Below, piece by piece: positions 45,447 to 54,601 of a stretch of 64,000 bases of DNA. The notes below the pieces were generated by a model that was given only the letters and a program-made list of their open reading frames with translations, was not told the origin of the DNA and made no database searches. A program made the translations under genes and the position numbers. Numbering within the stretch: the first letter of the stretch is position 1; each line of letters starts with the position of its first letter. The stretch is from Enterocloster clostridioformis (lineage in GTDB: Bacteria > Bacillota > Clostridia > Lachnospirales > Lachnospiraceae), in NCBI RefSeq assembly GCF_020297485.1, contig NZ_JAIWZC010000001.1, forward strand, positions 1,984,001-2,048,000, read 5' to 3'.

Positions 45447-46862
45447 ATGCAGACAATCAAAAAAGATTTAAACGGGAGGGATAACGAGGCGCTCTCACGC
45501 TACACCTTGATCGCGCCACTGCTTGATGAGAGCCTGGATCCCGCCAAACGCAGCCAGCTGCGGGAAGAAGCAGCCTCAAAGTCAGGCTTATCCGAGCGTA
45601 CCATCTTCCGGTACCTTGCCGCCTATGAAGAAAAAGGCTTCGAGGGTCTCAAACCCGTCGTGCCGGCTCAGGCGGTTGTCTCCGGGAGGCTGCCGGATAA
45701 TTACCGGAAGATTGTGGAGCAGGCAATCCAACTGAGGAAGGAAGTACCCAGGCGGAGCGTGGAGCAGATCATCTTCATCCTGGAGCAGGAGGGCTGGGCG
45801 GAGCCGGGCGTACTCAAGCGCCCTACCCTGCAGCGTCACCTTTATAAAGCCGGTTTCGGCACGAGACAGATGCAGACATACGCAAGCGCACGCGAAAGCT
45901 CGTCCAAACGTTTCTGCAAGCCCAACAGGATGATGATGCTGCAGGCTGATATCAAGTATGGGTGTAAGCTCCCCATAGGGAAAAACGGGGCGATGGTGCA
46001 GACATATCTGTCCTCCGCCATCGATGACCACTCCAGATACCTGGTCCATTCCCGGTTTTATGACAACCAGGAGGAAAGCATCGTGGAGGATACCTTCCGG
46101 AACGTCCTCTTGAAGGCCGGGGCTTGTGATGCCGTATACTTTGACAACGGTTCGCAGTATGTGGCAAAACAGCTGAAATTCTCCCTTGCCAGACTTGGGA
46201 TTACGGTTCGGCACGCAAAAGTCCGCAGCGGAAAATCAAAGGGGAAAATAGAAAAATTCCATCAGGTGGTCGATGCTTTTCTCAGGGAGGCCCGGATCCA
46301 TAAGGTCAAAACACTGGAAGAGCTTAACCGGCACTGGAAAAACTACCTGGAGGAATACTACCATAAGCAGCCGCACGAGGGCATCCGGGAGTATTATGAG
46401 AGCCTTGGCATGCCCGTCCCACCAGAAGGGATCACCCCTCTCCAGGAGTGGAACCGGGACTGCCGGCCTTTAAAGTTCCTGGATACATCCGTAGTGGCGG
46501 AAGCGTTCCTCCATCATGAAGAACGCCTTGTTGACAAGGGCGGCTGTATCAGCTTTCAGGGCCGCAAATATGAGACAAAACCGTCCCTTATCGGTTTCCG
46601 GGTGGAGATTTCCTATGACCCTGCTTCGCCGGAAACCATCACGATCCGCCATAAAGGGATTGAACCGTTTACCGCAAAGCCGCTCGAAATGAGGCCGTTT
46701 TGTGATAAAAAAGACCCCCTGCCGATTTCCATGCAGGAAACGGAGCCGGATAATTCCCGTATGCTGGAGGCGCTGGAAAAGAAGAGCGCAGCATCCAAAA
46801 AGCACATGGCAGATGCCATCTCTTTCGGACAGTACAGGAAGGATGGTGGCAGCAATGTATAA
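45447..46862 (+). CDS. DDE transposase/integrase of the Mu/TniA type
   Basis: 471 aa. An N-terminal helix-turn-helix (AASKSGLSERTIFRYLAAYE) is followed by an rve-type catalytic core. The triad is Asp168 (LQADIKYG), Asp233 (YFDNGSQYV) and Glu269 (GKIEKFH), with 35 residues between the last two, the DD35E spacing. A C-terminal Mu-type beta-barrel segment follows. It would cut and join transposon ends and rely on the AAA+ partner encoded next (8-bp overlap, ATGTATAA). The start at 45447 has AAAGGAGG. Confidence 0.9.
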   Translation: MQTIKKDLNGRDNEALSRYTLIAPLLDESLDPAKRSQLREEAASKSGLSERTIFRYLAAYEEKGFEGLKPVVPAQAVVSGRLPDNYRKIVEQAIQLRKEVPRRSVEQIIFILEQEGWAEPGVLKRPTLQRHLYKAGFGTRQMQTYASARESSSKRFCKPNRMMMLQADIKYGCKLPIGKNGAMVQTYLSSAIDDHSRYLVHSRFYDNQEESIVEDTFRNVLLKAGACDAVYFDNGSQYVAKQLKFSLARLGITVRHAKVRSGKSKGKIEKFHQVVDAFLREARIHKVKTLEELNRHWKNYLEEYYHKQPHEGIREYYESLGMPVPPEGITPLQEWNRDCRPLKFLDTSVVAEAFLHHEERLVDKGGCISFQGRKYETKPSLIGFRVEISYDPASPETITIRHKGIEPFTAKPLEMRPFCDKKDPLPISMQETEPDNSRMLEALEKKSAASKKHMADAISFGQYRKDGGSNV

Positions 46863-47667
46863 AGCTTTTTACGAAATGCAGCGTCTCCCTTTCGTGCGCG
46901 ATATCCCGTCGGGGATGCTGTATGAGTCACCGGCGATGGCGGACACCCTTGGGCGCCTGTCTTATGTGGCAGACCGCCAGCTGTTCGCCGTGGTGACGGC
47001 GGATGCCGGGTGCGGCAAGTCAACGCTGGTGCGCCGTTTTGTGGAGACGCTCCCCAAAGAGGAATATATCTTCCTCTACCTGTCGGACTCCAAACTGACC
47101 CCAAGATGGTTCTACAAAGGCATGCTCGACCAGCTGGGCGTGGAATCAAAGTTCTACCGCGGCGATGCCAAGAGGCAGCTTCAGAAGGAGGTGGAGATCA
47201 TCCGCGGCGTGCAGGGCAGGAAAGTCGTCTGCATCCTGGATGAAGCACACCTTCTGGAAAAAGAGACCATTGAGGAATTCCGCTTCCTGCTGAATTATAA
47301 ATTCGATTCTATGAGCCCTATGGCACTCGTGCTCGTCGGGCAGACGGAGCTGTGGGATAAACTCCGGCTCCAGCGGTATGCGGCCGTCAGGCAGCGGATT
47401 GATTTAAGCTGCATCCTGCCCCATCTTGACCGTGCGCAGACGGAAAGATATATCCGTTCCCACCTTGCGTATGCCGGAGGCAGGCAGGATATCTTTACCG
47501 ATAAGGCCATGGACGAGAGCTTCCGCGAGTCCACGGGGATCCCAAGGCGCATCAACCGGATCTGTAACGGCTGCCTGATGTACGCCAGCCAGCAGGGAAA
47601 GCGTCTCACGGACGAACATCAGGTAAGGTTTGTCCTCGAACATGAGATGCTGGGAGGTGAGGCCTGA
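46855..47667 (+). CDS. AAA+ ATPase of the TniB/MuB/ExeA type (transposition target selector)
   Basis: 270 aa. Walker A ADAGCGKST (residues 49-57), Walker B VVCILDEAH (124-132), sensor GQTELWDKL and an arginine-rich lid (GIPRRINRICNGCL). Proteins of this family select target DNA and activate the DDE transposase. The start ATG overlaps the end of the transposase gene; the stop overlaps the next start (TGATGG). A longer frame upstream lies inside the transposase gene and is not real. Confidence 0.9.
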   Translation: MYKAFYEMQRLPFVRDIPSGMLYESPAMADTLGRLSYVADRQLFAVVTADAGCGKSTLVRRFVETLPKEEYIFLYLSDSKLTPRWFYKGMLDQLGVESKFYRGDAKRQLQKEVEIIRGVQGRKVVCILDEAHLLEKETIEEFRFLLNYKFDSMSPMALVLVGQTELWDKLRLQRYAAVRQRIDLSCILPHLDRAQTERYIRSHLAYAGGRQDIFTDKAMDESFRESTGIPRRINRICNGCLMYASQQGKRLTDEHQVRFVLEHEMLGGEA

Positions 47668-47963
47668 TGGTTCAGAACAAAGAACATCGCCCGGCAGAGA
47701 CCTTTGCTGACCGCATGCGCCAGTCCGGCGTATTGGATCTGCTGGAGGAATACATGGACATCCGGGACGAACTGGAGGAAGCCCTCAATTCCATAGAACT
47801 GCTCCATGGGGATATCAGGATCGCCATGGATGACATCAGCGGACAGCTTGAAGATCTTCAGGAGCATATGGATAACGTCAGCAGTAAACTGCGCAGGTTC
47901 AAATCGCCGCATGCAAAGCAGTATGAAGTTGTCAAAGATCAAGGCGTGCTTCCATTTGACTGA
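47667..47963 (+). CDS. Small acidic coiled-coil protein of the transposon
   Basis: 98 aa, unrecognised. The middle is a strong acidic coiled coil (DLLEEYMDIRDELEEALNSI, then DDISGQLEDLQEHMDNVSSK) with a basic patch before the end (LRRFKSPHAKQY). It is coupled to the AAA+ gene and is the last gene before the right end, so it probably assists transposition or target choice. No known domain is visible. Confidence 0.7.
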   Translation: MVQNKEHRPAETFADRMRQSGVLDLLEEYMDIRDELEEALNSIELLHGDIRIAMDDISGQLEDLQEHMDNVSSKLRRFKSPHAKQYEVVKDQGVLPFD

Positions 47964-48096
47964 AAAGCCTATGCAGGAGCACTCTCTATCAAAACGATGG
48001 TTTTAAGGGTGGAGAAATCCACCCAGAAGCCACCGCAATGACTGACATGAGTTAGAGCAGCCTGCTGAAAAATGAACAAATCTGGTCAGCGTCATA

Positions 48097-48192
48097 TCAG
48101 GAGGTCAGTAACATTTGTATTTCTCCGATGTGTTCTACTAACTCCTCAGCTTCCAATTCAGTTACAATAATATTTCCTTTTATATTTTCCAT
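48097..48192 (-). CDS. Truncated small acidic ORF at the transposon edge
   Basis: A 31-codon frame, MENIKGNIIVTELEAEELVE followed by HIGEIQ, with a good binding site (AAAGGA, 7 nt before the ATG at 48192). The last codons are transposon end sequence, so the gene was cut. The acidic sequence resembles leader peptides of some modified peptides, but no biosynthetic genes are nearby. Confidence 0.4.
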   Translation of the reverse strand: MENIKGNIIVTELEAEELVEHIGEIQMLLTS

Positions 48193-48213
48193 TGTTTTAT
48201 CCTTTCTATCTCG

Positions 48214-48396
48214 TTATTTGATTTTTATAAAACAACTACTATCCATAAGAACATCGTCTTTATGTCCCATACGATCACCTTCTTTCAAAATATGTACTCG
48301 TATGGAAATTGATAAAAAGGGTACAAAAAAAACCACACGAGCAAAGTATTTATCTTTACCAATGTGGTCTATTATCTTTATATTCCACATAGGCAC
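48214..48396 (-). CDS. Small basic ORF of unknown function
   Basis: 60 codons (WNIKIIDHIGKDKYFARVVF, a hydrophobic FVPFLSISIRVHIL stretch, ending SSCFIKIK). Low GC. It lies between a consensus promoter (48534-48562) and the truncated ORF at 48097-48192. No family is recognised and no clear ribosome binding site is seen. Confidence 0.4.
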   Translation of the reverse strand: MPMWNIKIIDHIGKDKYFARVVFFVPFLSISIRVHILKEGDRMGHKDDVLMDSSCFIKIK

Positions 48397-48533
48397 AACA
48401 CATTTAGCGCTTGCACCTATGACAAATCACAGATACAAACGCTACCTATCGTCGTCCCTATTCAGTTTCTGGAACTGATTATTAAACATAATTATACCTC
48501 TATCTGGGTTGAAATTCTCATTTATTTCTTGCC

Positions 48534-48562
48534 ATTCTATCACTGATTAAATTAATTGTCAA
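48534..48562 (-). promoter_or_regulatory. Consensus promoter reading towards the small ORFs
   Basis: TTGACA (48557-48562) and TAGAAT (48534-48539) on the minus strand have a 17-bp spacer, a near-perfect sigma-A promoter. The two small ORFs at 48214-48396 and 48097-48192 are the only candidates downstream before the transposon. Confidence 0.65.
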
Positions 48563-48639
48563 GATACCCTTGGATTGCATGAAACTCGCGAAACTCGTAT
48601 ATAACGATTTCATAAACTAAGACATATTAATCTAAGAAA

Positions 48640-48950
48640 CACCATCCATTCTTGTCAGAATATCTGCCACATATAGAAACATGACTGTGACGAAGATCGT
48701 GGATTCGTATGACTGGAACTCCTGTCTCTTTGCATCCCCTTTCCATTTTACGTTTTATTAATCCGCACCGTCTGTTTTTCAAAATCGAAATTCTCTGGTG
48801 TGAGGGCAAGCAGCTCGCCATCCCGAATTCCGGTCCAGTACAGCATTTCAAAAGCGTAATAAGATCTGGGCTTGCCCATCATAGTCTAAGCATGTTTCAG
48901 ATATTGTTCCTTTGTCCAGAACTTCATTTCCTTCGGAACCTCTTTTCCCA
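48640..48950 (-). pseudogene. Tyrosine recombinase (ICE/phage integrase) remnant
   Basis: The minus strand shows KEMKFWTKEQYLKHA, then after a stop SYYAFEMLYWTGIRDGELLA (which contains the first catalytic Arg). After a frame change comes VIRIHDLRHSHVS with the HxLR box. Deletions and stops make it inactive. It fits the Tn916-type integrase, in line with the conjugation gene remnants at 41420-42031. Confidence 0.75.
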
Positions 48951-49309
48951 TGCTCCCCGTTGAGCTTGGCGAGCTTTTGGGGTTCCTCGGAAAGACTTCG
49001 GATGTTCGTGTGGCACAGTATGAAACAGAAGCCAGAACTCCCAAAGCTGACCTGATCAAAAAAATGGCACAGATCTTCGATATCAGCCCAAGAGCAATCA
49101 ATGTTCCGGACATTGACTCCTATCTTGGTCTTATGCACACCCTCTTTGCACTGGAAGATATGTATGGAATCAAAATCGGAGAAATCGACGGAGAACTCTC
49201 TCTCCGCCTTGACCGGGAACACAAGAACTATCAGCATCTGTTCACATCTTTTCTTGCATGGCAGCAAATGGCTGCAAAACTGGAATCCGGAGAAATCAGC
49301 CAGGAATAA
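48950..49309 (+). pseudogene. XRE-type regulator, N-terminal truncated
   Basis: 119 codons: LGELLGFLGKTSDVRVAQYE then TEARTPKADLIKKMAQIFDI is the second half of a helix-turn-helix domain, followed by a conserved C-terminal region of mobile-element regulators (DSYLGLMHTLFALEDMYGIK). The first ~15 residues of the HTH are absent and the frame overlaps the integrase remnant. The region 49310-49507 after it holds no gene I can identify. Confidence 0.6.
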
Positions 49310-49523
49310 CTTCGTGTATCATTGCCCCTCTTTAAGCGAGCTTAATCGGTGCATGATCCACTCAGTTGCTGTTCGGATTGTTGCCAAATCGTTGCCAAAA
49401 TATTAACGGATTTTGTTTGGAATCCGCATAAATACTAGGCTTATTTTTGCAAAATCCTATTCGAACCCGCAAAGTTTTTTGTTTTAATCTTGTTTTTCTA
49501 TATTTATCACGACTTTACAACTT

Positions 49524-50747
49524 TTATAAATGCCAGCACTGTTGCCGAATTAACTGTTTTAAAGCTTTCATAACAACACTGGATTTTATGCTGGTTTCGA
49601 TATTTCTCACGAAAGTGGTATAAAATACCTGCTGCCGGATTTGCTCACTAAGGGCAAACCGAAATTCCTGCACACTTTCTGTACGGTACTTTGAAAATGA
49701 TTCTTCCTGATATGGCAGTATCTTCATGGCACAATACGAGATGTTGATCAGGTTAACCAACATTTCGATTCCCTTCCGACTGCGTAACATATAGCTGCAT
49801 AACGACCAGAACGTTTTCTGTTCATAATAACTCACCTCGATATTCCAGCGAAATGTGTAACACAATAATGGAATGAACTGCATACGCTCACTCCCGGTCT
49901 GGTTTAGCGGCGCCTTTTCCTGCCATGCGCAGAATATCTGCATCTGCTCTGGAATAATCGTACTGAAAAACAGGCGTCTGGAGCCGCCGGTTTTCTCTGT
50001 AGAAGTTACATAGGCGGGAACCTCCCTTTGCCCGAAGATATTGGTAGGGACCCGGCGTACACCCATGTAGTAATCCCCTATCTTTTCAGCAGAAAGAGTG
50101 AAGTCCTCTTTAATAGAAAGGCGTTCCCCATGCTTTGCGGGCCTGCCTCTTCTGCCGGTTGGCTGTGGGGCAAGGTCATAAATAACAGAGTCAGCCCTGG
50201 CATTACAGATCAAATCTAGATTTGGATATTCATCAACAATACAGGCGAGATTTTTCTTGGCGTACCAACTGTCACAAAGGATTATGACATTCTTCTGAGA
50301 AGCAAAAGAGGGCATGACCTGAGGCACCATGGCTGCGGCAAGCTCCAGTTTCGATTGTTTTTTCTGCCACATGCGGTAACCGAGAGGGACAGCCAGATAA
50401 GCAATCCGGCGGTTGCTCCATATGGGGACACAAAGCATGAGACTGACAAAGCAATGGCCGTTCAGATAGTTGGAGCCATTGTGTGCTGCATGGTCAAAAA
50501 GTTTTGAAACATCTTCAAATTTCCTTCCAAATTTAGAAATCATGGTATCATCAATGCAGAAGAAGACCGGCTGTGACTTCAGGGAGTCAGGAATGAGTTT
50601 TAAAGCCAGGGATGCCGTTACATTCATGAATCTGGAATAGTCTGCTTTGGAGTAGGAACAGGCATAATAAAAAGCAGTCAGTGACTTTTGGGTGATGCCA
50701 GACAAAAAATGTCGGTAGAGGGAACGGATGGAATCCGCCGACTCCAT
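49524..50747 (-). CDS. IS4/IS701-like DDE transposase
   Basis: 407 aa. DDE motifs: CIDDTMISKFGRKFEDVSKL (first Asp), IILCDSWYAKKNLACIVDEY (second Asp), and the Y-(2)-R-(3)-E-like segment FRWNIEVSYYEQKTFWSL with the Glu. The length and motifs fit IS4-group transposases; the subfamily is uncertain. The stop lies within the left inverted repeat of the unit. The apparent start MESADSIRSLYRH is acceptable, though no strong binding site is seen. Confidence 0.85.
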   Translation of the reverse strand: MESADSIRSLYRHFLSGITQKSLTAFYYACSYSKADYSRFMNVTASLALKLIPDSLKSQPVFFCIDDTMISKFGRKFEDVSKLFDHAAHNGSNYLNGHCFVSLMLCVPIWSNRRIAYLAVPLGYRMWQKKQSKLELAAAMVPQVMPSFASQKNVIILCDSWYAKKNLACIVDEYPNLDLICNARADSVIYDLAPQPTGRRGRPAKHGERLSIKEDFTLSAEKIGDYYMGVRRVPTNIFGQREVPAYVTSTEKTGGSRRLFFSTIIPEQMQIFCAWQEKAPLNQTGSERMQFIPLLCYTFRWNIEVSYYEQKTFWSLCSYMLRSRKGIEMLVNLINISYCAMKILPYQEESFSKYRTESVQEFRFALSEQIRQQVFYTTFVRNIETSIKSSVVMKALKQLIRQQCWHL

Positions 50748-51075
50748 GGCAAGTATGGATAAAGCCAGTAGAAATAAAGTCTCCGCGGCAGGGGAAGAAA
50801 ACGTTTTAAAATAGATGGAAAAATATTGATGAAGTCTACCAATCAGGTTCTTTTCGTTGTATAATGAGTTTGTCGTACAGGGTCACTTTCCTTTGGAGAG
50901 TATGAAAAAAAGTCTGTAAATTGAGATCTTCTATGATAAGTTAATGAGAAAGGTAGGTGGATGTCGTGACCACCTACCTTTACTATACGGATGCTTTTGG
51001 ATTCTGTCAAGATGTATTGGAAAATCCCATCAAATTATGGTACACTTCTTACAGGAAAACATCAGGAGGTGTGCC

Positions 51076-51351
51076 ATGAAGCTAAAAACAGACGATCCCT
51101 TTGTACCTGAAGATATCAGGGCAAAGATCAATGGACTGCAGTCCCTGCTGGATCATGCAGCCGACTTATACAGTGATATCTATAGCTGGTATGACAGTGA
51201 ACTGAAATCCTATGACCCGAAAGCCACCGCAGACGATGAACTGTTTGACCCTGGCACAGGGACTGTTGTGGAGGGGATCGATTACCTGTCTATCATGGAA
51301 TCCCTGTCAGAGCTGCAGACAGCCAACGAATGTAAAATGCAGAGGGATTAA
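51076..51351 (+). CDS. Small acidic hypothetical protein
   Basis: 91 aa (MKLKTDDPFVPEDIRAKING, then LLDHAADLYSDIYSWYDSEL), mostly helical and acidic; no family recognised. The ATG has AGGAGG 7 nt upstream. Its stop overlaps the end of the convergent small gene at 51348-51560 by four bases. Confidence 0.6.
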   Translation: MKLKTDDPFVPEDIRAKINGLQSLLDHAADLYSDIYSWYDSELKSYDPKATADDELFDPGTGTVVEGIDYLSIMESLSELQTANECKMQRD

Positions 51352-51560
51352 CCTTGTGTCCCATCGGCCTGGCCTCTGGCGATGTCTTCCCGTATCAGGG
51401 CCTTGATGGCCCCTTGGACGGAAGTGTCCCTGCCATATTTGTGCTGTCTGACCCAGGCCAGGATATCTGCATCTGTCTTCATATTCAGTTTTAACTTCAC
51501 CTGTACAGTATTATAGCTGTCGTACCTGTCCTGAGCATCGTATTTTGAAAATCCATACAT
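51348..51560 (-). CDS. Small hypothetical protein, possibly a DNA-binding or plasmid-type protein
   Basis: 70 aa (MYGFSKYDAQDRYDSYNTVQ, VKLKLNMKTDADILAWVRQH, SVQGAIKALIREDIARGQ). A beta-strand followed by two helices would suit a ribbon-helix-helix fold, but this is a guess. AAGGAG precedes the start by 6 nt. The palindrome AGGTGTACACCT just upstream (51580-51591) could be an operator. Confidence 0.55.
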   Translation of the reverse strand: MYGFSKYDAQDRYDSYNTVQVKLKLNMKTDADILAWVRQHKYGRDTSVQGAIKALIREDIARGQADGTQG

Positions 51561-51605
51561 GGAAAGCTCCTTTCCGGATAGGTGTACACCTATGCCTGTG
51601 CGCTC

Positions 51606-52850
51606 TTATTCCGGCAGTCTGCCTTCGTACATAATGGACAGTTCCCCATAGACCTGCCCCCAGTTGCGGATGGGCATGGTCCACTTCTTCGTCGCCTCGA
51701 ACGTGGCCAGGTACAGAGCCTTTAAGAGCGCCGTGCTGCCCGGGAACACGCTCCGCTGGCGGTTGAGCTTCCGGTAGGTAGAGTTGAGGCTCTCGATCGC
51801 GTTGGTAGTATAGATCACCTTCCTGACCTCCATGGAAAACTTGAAGATGGGGGATACCACATCCCAGTTGTCATGCCAGCGTTTCATTGAGTTGGGGTAC
51901 TTTGGCGTCCACTTTTCCGTCACCTTCTCCAGCGCCTCCAGCGCCTTTTCCTCGTTTGCGGCATGGTAGATGGTTTTCAGGTCCGTGGCAAATGCTTTCC
52001 GGTCCTTGTCGGAGACGTATTTCAGCGTGTTCCGTACCATATGTACGATGCAGCGCTGCTGCTCCGTCTTCGGGAATGCCGCCGTTATGGCTTCCTTAAT
52101 GCCCGTGAGCCCGTCCGAGCAGAGAATGAGGATATCCTTCACACCGCGGTTCTTCAACTCGTTCAGAACGCAGAGCCAGTACTTGGAGCTTTCATTCTCC
52201 CCGATCTGTATGCTCAGGACTTCCTTTTTACCTTCCAGCGTAAGGCCGAGGATGACATAGGCGGCAAGCTTGCGGATTACCCCGTCCTCCCGCACGGAAT
52301 AATGGATTGCGTCGATGTAGACCACGGGATAGACTTCCTCCAGCGGGCGGTTCTGCCAGTCTTCAATCTGCGGCAGTATCTTGTCCGTCACGTCCGAGAT
52401 GAACCCTTCCGAAGCCTCAAAACCATAAATGTCCATCAAGGTATCCGAGATTTGGCGGGTTGTCATGCCTTTTGCATACATGGATATGATCTTCTGGTCA
52501 ATGCCGGAAATGTCCTTCTGGCGCTTTCTTACCACCTGGGGTTCAAACGTGGACTTCCTGTCCTGGGGCACCTGGATGTCCATGCTCCCGAAGCTGCTGT
52601 TGATCCGCTTGGGCTTGTAGCCATTGCGGTAATCATCCGAATCCGACCGTTCTGACCTCCCATAGCCGAGATGCTCATCCATCTCCGCTTCCATCATCTC
52701 CTTCAGGGTGCTCCCCAGCAGGTCTTTGAGGGCTTCCTGGATATCCTCCGCAGTCTGGATGTCATACTCTTCCAGGAGCTGATGGACGATGTTCCTTTTC
52801 CCCTCCGTCATGACTACTTTGTGTACGGGCTGTTTTTCTCTTCTTGCCAT
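51606..52850 (-). CDS. IS256-family transposase
   Basis: 414 aa, full length. Mutator-type transposase with YPVVYIDAIHYSVREDGVIR (first Asp), LCSDGLTGIKEAITAAFPKT with the following QRCIVHMVRN (second Asp and the C-H motif), and TTNAIESLNSTYRKLNRQRS (Glu). The start at 52850 has GGAGG 9 nt upstream. Element ends are probably GGACACTTTGGTGTA (reverse complement, about 52982) and GGATAGGTGTA (51575); the left end is imperfect and no clear target duplication was found. Confidence 0.93.
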   Translation of the reverse strand: MARREKQPVHKVVMTEGKRNIVHQLLEEYDIQTAEDIQEALKDLLGSTLKEMMEAEMDEHLGYGRSERSDSDDYRNGYKPKRINSSFGSMDIQVPQDRKSTFEPQVVRKRQKDISGIDQKIISMYAKGMTTRQISDTLMDIYGFEASEGFISDVTDKILPQIEDWQNRPLEEVYPVVYIDAIHYSVREDGVIRKLAAYVILGLTLEGKKEVLSIQIGENESSKYWLCVLNELKNRGVKDILILCSDGLTGIKEAITAAFPKTEQQRCIVHMVRNTLKYVSDKDRKAFATDLKTIYHAANEEKALEALEKVTEKWTPKYPNSMKRWHDNWDVVSPIFKFSMEVRKVIYTTNAIESLNSTYRKLNRQRSVFPGSTALLKALYLATFEATKKWTMPIRNWGQVYGELSIMYEGRLPE

Positions 52851-53252
52851 AATAATAGGCCTCCTTATGATAATAGATTTTATCATAGAAGACCTAATGC
52901 TTAATAGCTATTTACAGAAAAACTTTCATACTCTCTTCCTTTGTATATTTTGTTGGCAAACTAATTATACACCAAAGTGTCCTGTACGATATTTTTTTTC
53001 TTAAAAAGTTGTAAAGTCGTGTATATTTATCTATACCACTCCGTATAGATATTACTCGTATTCCTCACACTATTTTTCTTTATTGTTATGGTATCCGGTG
53101 GCTTGCACCCTCCTTTGCAAACCGGTACTACCAATCAAAGAATAATGAGAAAATGGTTTACCAATCCATGTGTATATTATGACTCTGATTTGAGAAATTT
53201 GCGTTCACTTTTTTATGATAAACATCCGCATATTTAACCGTAACGATAGTCG

Positions 53253-54290
53253 CTACTGTTTTCCGCAACATTTCTTATACTTTTTGCCACTTCCACATGG
53301 ACAGGGATCATTTGGATATATTTTTTTCTCTTTTACAACCGGAATCTGTTTTGGTGCCGTAAATTCATCAAAAATTTCATCTTCATCCATTTCCCATTTT
53401 TTAATCGAGTTCTCGAATGTGTCTAACTGCTGCTGATACCATTTGCTTTCGTTTTCTTTTCCGACATAATCGGCTAATTGCCGCGCACGCATAAAAAGAA
53501 TCGAATTATCCACGTAACACGAAACACCCCATGTCACTTTTCTTACCACTTCATACGCTTTCTCTGCATCTCCATTTTCAAAAAGAATCCAGCTAAAGCT
53601 ATTGGTTCCATTTACGTTTTGCGAGTCATCCATCAGCCAATTTTCATAATATTCATATGCCTCCGCTGTTTTTCCTTCCCGAAAAAGGGATTCGCCAATG
53701 CCGCACCGAAAACAGCTGTCGTCTTCGCCTTGCCAATCAAACATCTCCAATATCTTTTGGCAGAACGCAATTCTTTCCCCATATTTTCCTGCATTTCCCA
53801 GTTCCATCTCATAGTCCTGAAGCCAGCAGTCAATCGGATATACATAATCCTGTGACTCCATCAGACCATAAAGTGTCTCTGTTTCCGGAACCTGTTTCAT
53901 AACAGATTCAAAAATATCCCACGCTTCCTGCCAAAAACACAGGCCTTCTGCTGCCTTTTGTTCTTCAAAAGATTCATATCCTTTTTGAACCAACTCATCC
54001 CACTTATCCCATTCCGTTCTTATGTGATGATCGTCCTCATAATCAATACTTTGCCTTAACATCTCCTCAAGGCTGCTTTTATACTTTTCTTCATCAAAAG
54101 CCTGTCCCTTTTTCAAAATATCATAAATTTCTGTAAGTACAACTGCTCCGATTTTATCCTTTGCTTCTGACTTTGAATACCCGGCATCCAACAGTTTGTC
54201 ATATGTATTCTTCGTGCATGGAGGATCGTTTGCTTTTAACTGATTATCCACCACCTCCAAAATGCTCTTCTTCAGTCTTAAATTCGCCAC
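53253..54290 (-). CDS. SEC-C-motif protein of unknown function
   Basis: 345 aa, low GC. A helical N-terminal domain ([20 protein letters not shown], a DUF1841-like pattern) and TPR-like helices in the middle ([19 protein letters not shown]) are followed by a C-terminal zinc-binding SEC-C motif ([18 protein letters not shown]). The motif occurs in SecA and many stand-alone proteins; no specific role is known. The start is GTG at 54290 with AAAGGG upstream. Regions 53022-53252 and 54291-54440 on either side hold nothing I recognise. Confidence 0.8.
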   Translation of the reverse strand: MANLRLKKSILEVVDNQLKANDPPCTKNTYDKLLDAGYSKSEAKDKIGAVVLTEIYDILKKGQAFDEEKYKSSLEEMLRQSIDYEDDHHIRTEWDKWDELVQKGYESFEEQKAAEGLCFWQEAWDIFESVMKQVPETETLYGLMESQDYVYPIDCWLQDYEMELGNAGKYGERIAFCQKILEMFDWQGEDDSCFRCGIGESLFREGKTAEAYEYYENWLMDDSQNVNGTNSFSWILFENGDAEKAYEVVRKVTWGVSCYVDNSILFMRARQLADYVGKENESKWYQQQLDTFENSIKKWEMDEDEIFDEFTAPKQIPVVKEKKIYPNDPCPCGSGKKYKKCCGKQ

Positions 54291-54444
54291 TATTTTACCG
54301 CCCTTTCCAAAAGTATTTTTATCAGTTATGCTTTAAAACTTCCAATGCCCTTAATAGTAATTTTTTTCTCCTGTGTTCTTCCAAAAATGTCTTATATCCG
54401 GCATTCCATTAATGGTATCGTAATTTAAGACGAAAAAGCAGAAT

Positions 54445-54599
54445 ATGCCAAAAAAGTTGGCAACTTACCATGCAGGTGGATTGGTCGAAAAATCTGAAGA
54501 AACGCTTGGACCTGACTATGAGAGTAAATTTAGTCCGAAACCTTTCGGTAAAGAACTCCCTGTCAAAACAGGGACTGCTCTTCTTGATATCAACCGCAC
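54445..54599 (+). pseudogene. IS3-family transposase remnant, 5' part, cut by IS630
   Basis: MPKKLATYHAGGLVEKSEET, then GTALLDINRTS, joins across the IS630 copy to VYYSGSPVSHEELDCK (55973-56092). Together these give the LDINRTSVYY box at the N-terminus of IS3 OrfB transposases. The rest of the gene is missing. Confidence 0.6.
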
Positions 54600-54601
54600 T
54601 A

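Larger units (their letters stand above)
44708..48113 (+). mobile_element. Four-gene Mu/Tn7-like (TniA/TniB-type) transposon
   Basis: It comprises a zinc-motif protein, a DDE transposase, an AAA+ ATPase and a coiled-coil protein, all on the plus strand with overlapping or tight spacing. Left-end sites TGCTCTGCTTGAATGTCAG (44720-44738) and TGCTCTGTATAATGTCAA (44744-44761) repeat at 24-bp spacing. A matching inverted site lies at 48041-48059 near the right end. The outer TGT (44708) and ACA (about 48111-48113) are proposed ends. No target duplication was found, so the boundaries are approximate. Confidence 0.7.
49508..53021. mobile_element. IS4-like unit with passenger ORFs and a nested IS256 element
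   Basis: The 18-bp perfect inverted repeat CACGACTTTACAACTTTT (49508-49525) / AAAAGTTGTAAAGTCGTG (53004-53021) bounds a 3.5-kb stretch. It contains an IS4-type transposase gene that starts right at the left repeat, two small ORFs, and an IS256-type transposase gene. The simplest reading is an IS4-like element with passenger genes into which IS256 has inserted near the right end. Region 50748-51075 has no recognised gene. Confidence 0.6.

Noticed and set aside
49465..49485. tRNA 3' end or ICE attachment site (GGGTTCGAAT-like sequence)
   Set aside because: The bases flanking the TTCGAAT do not form a T-arm stem and no tRNA body adjoins it.
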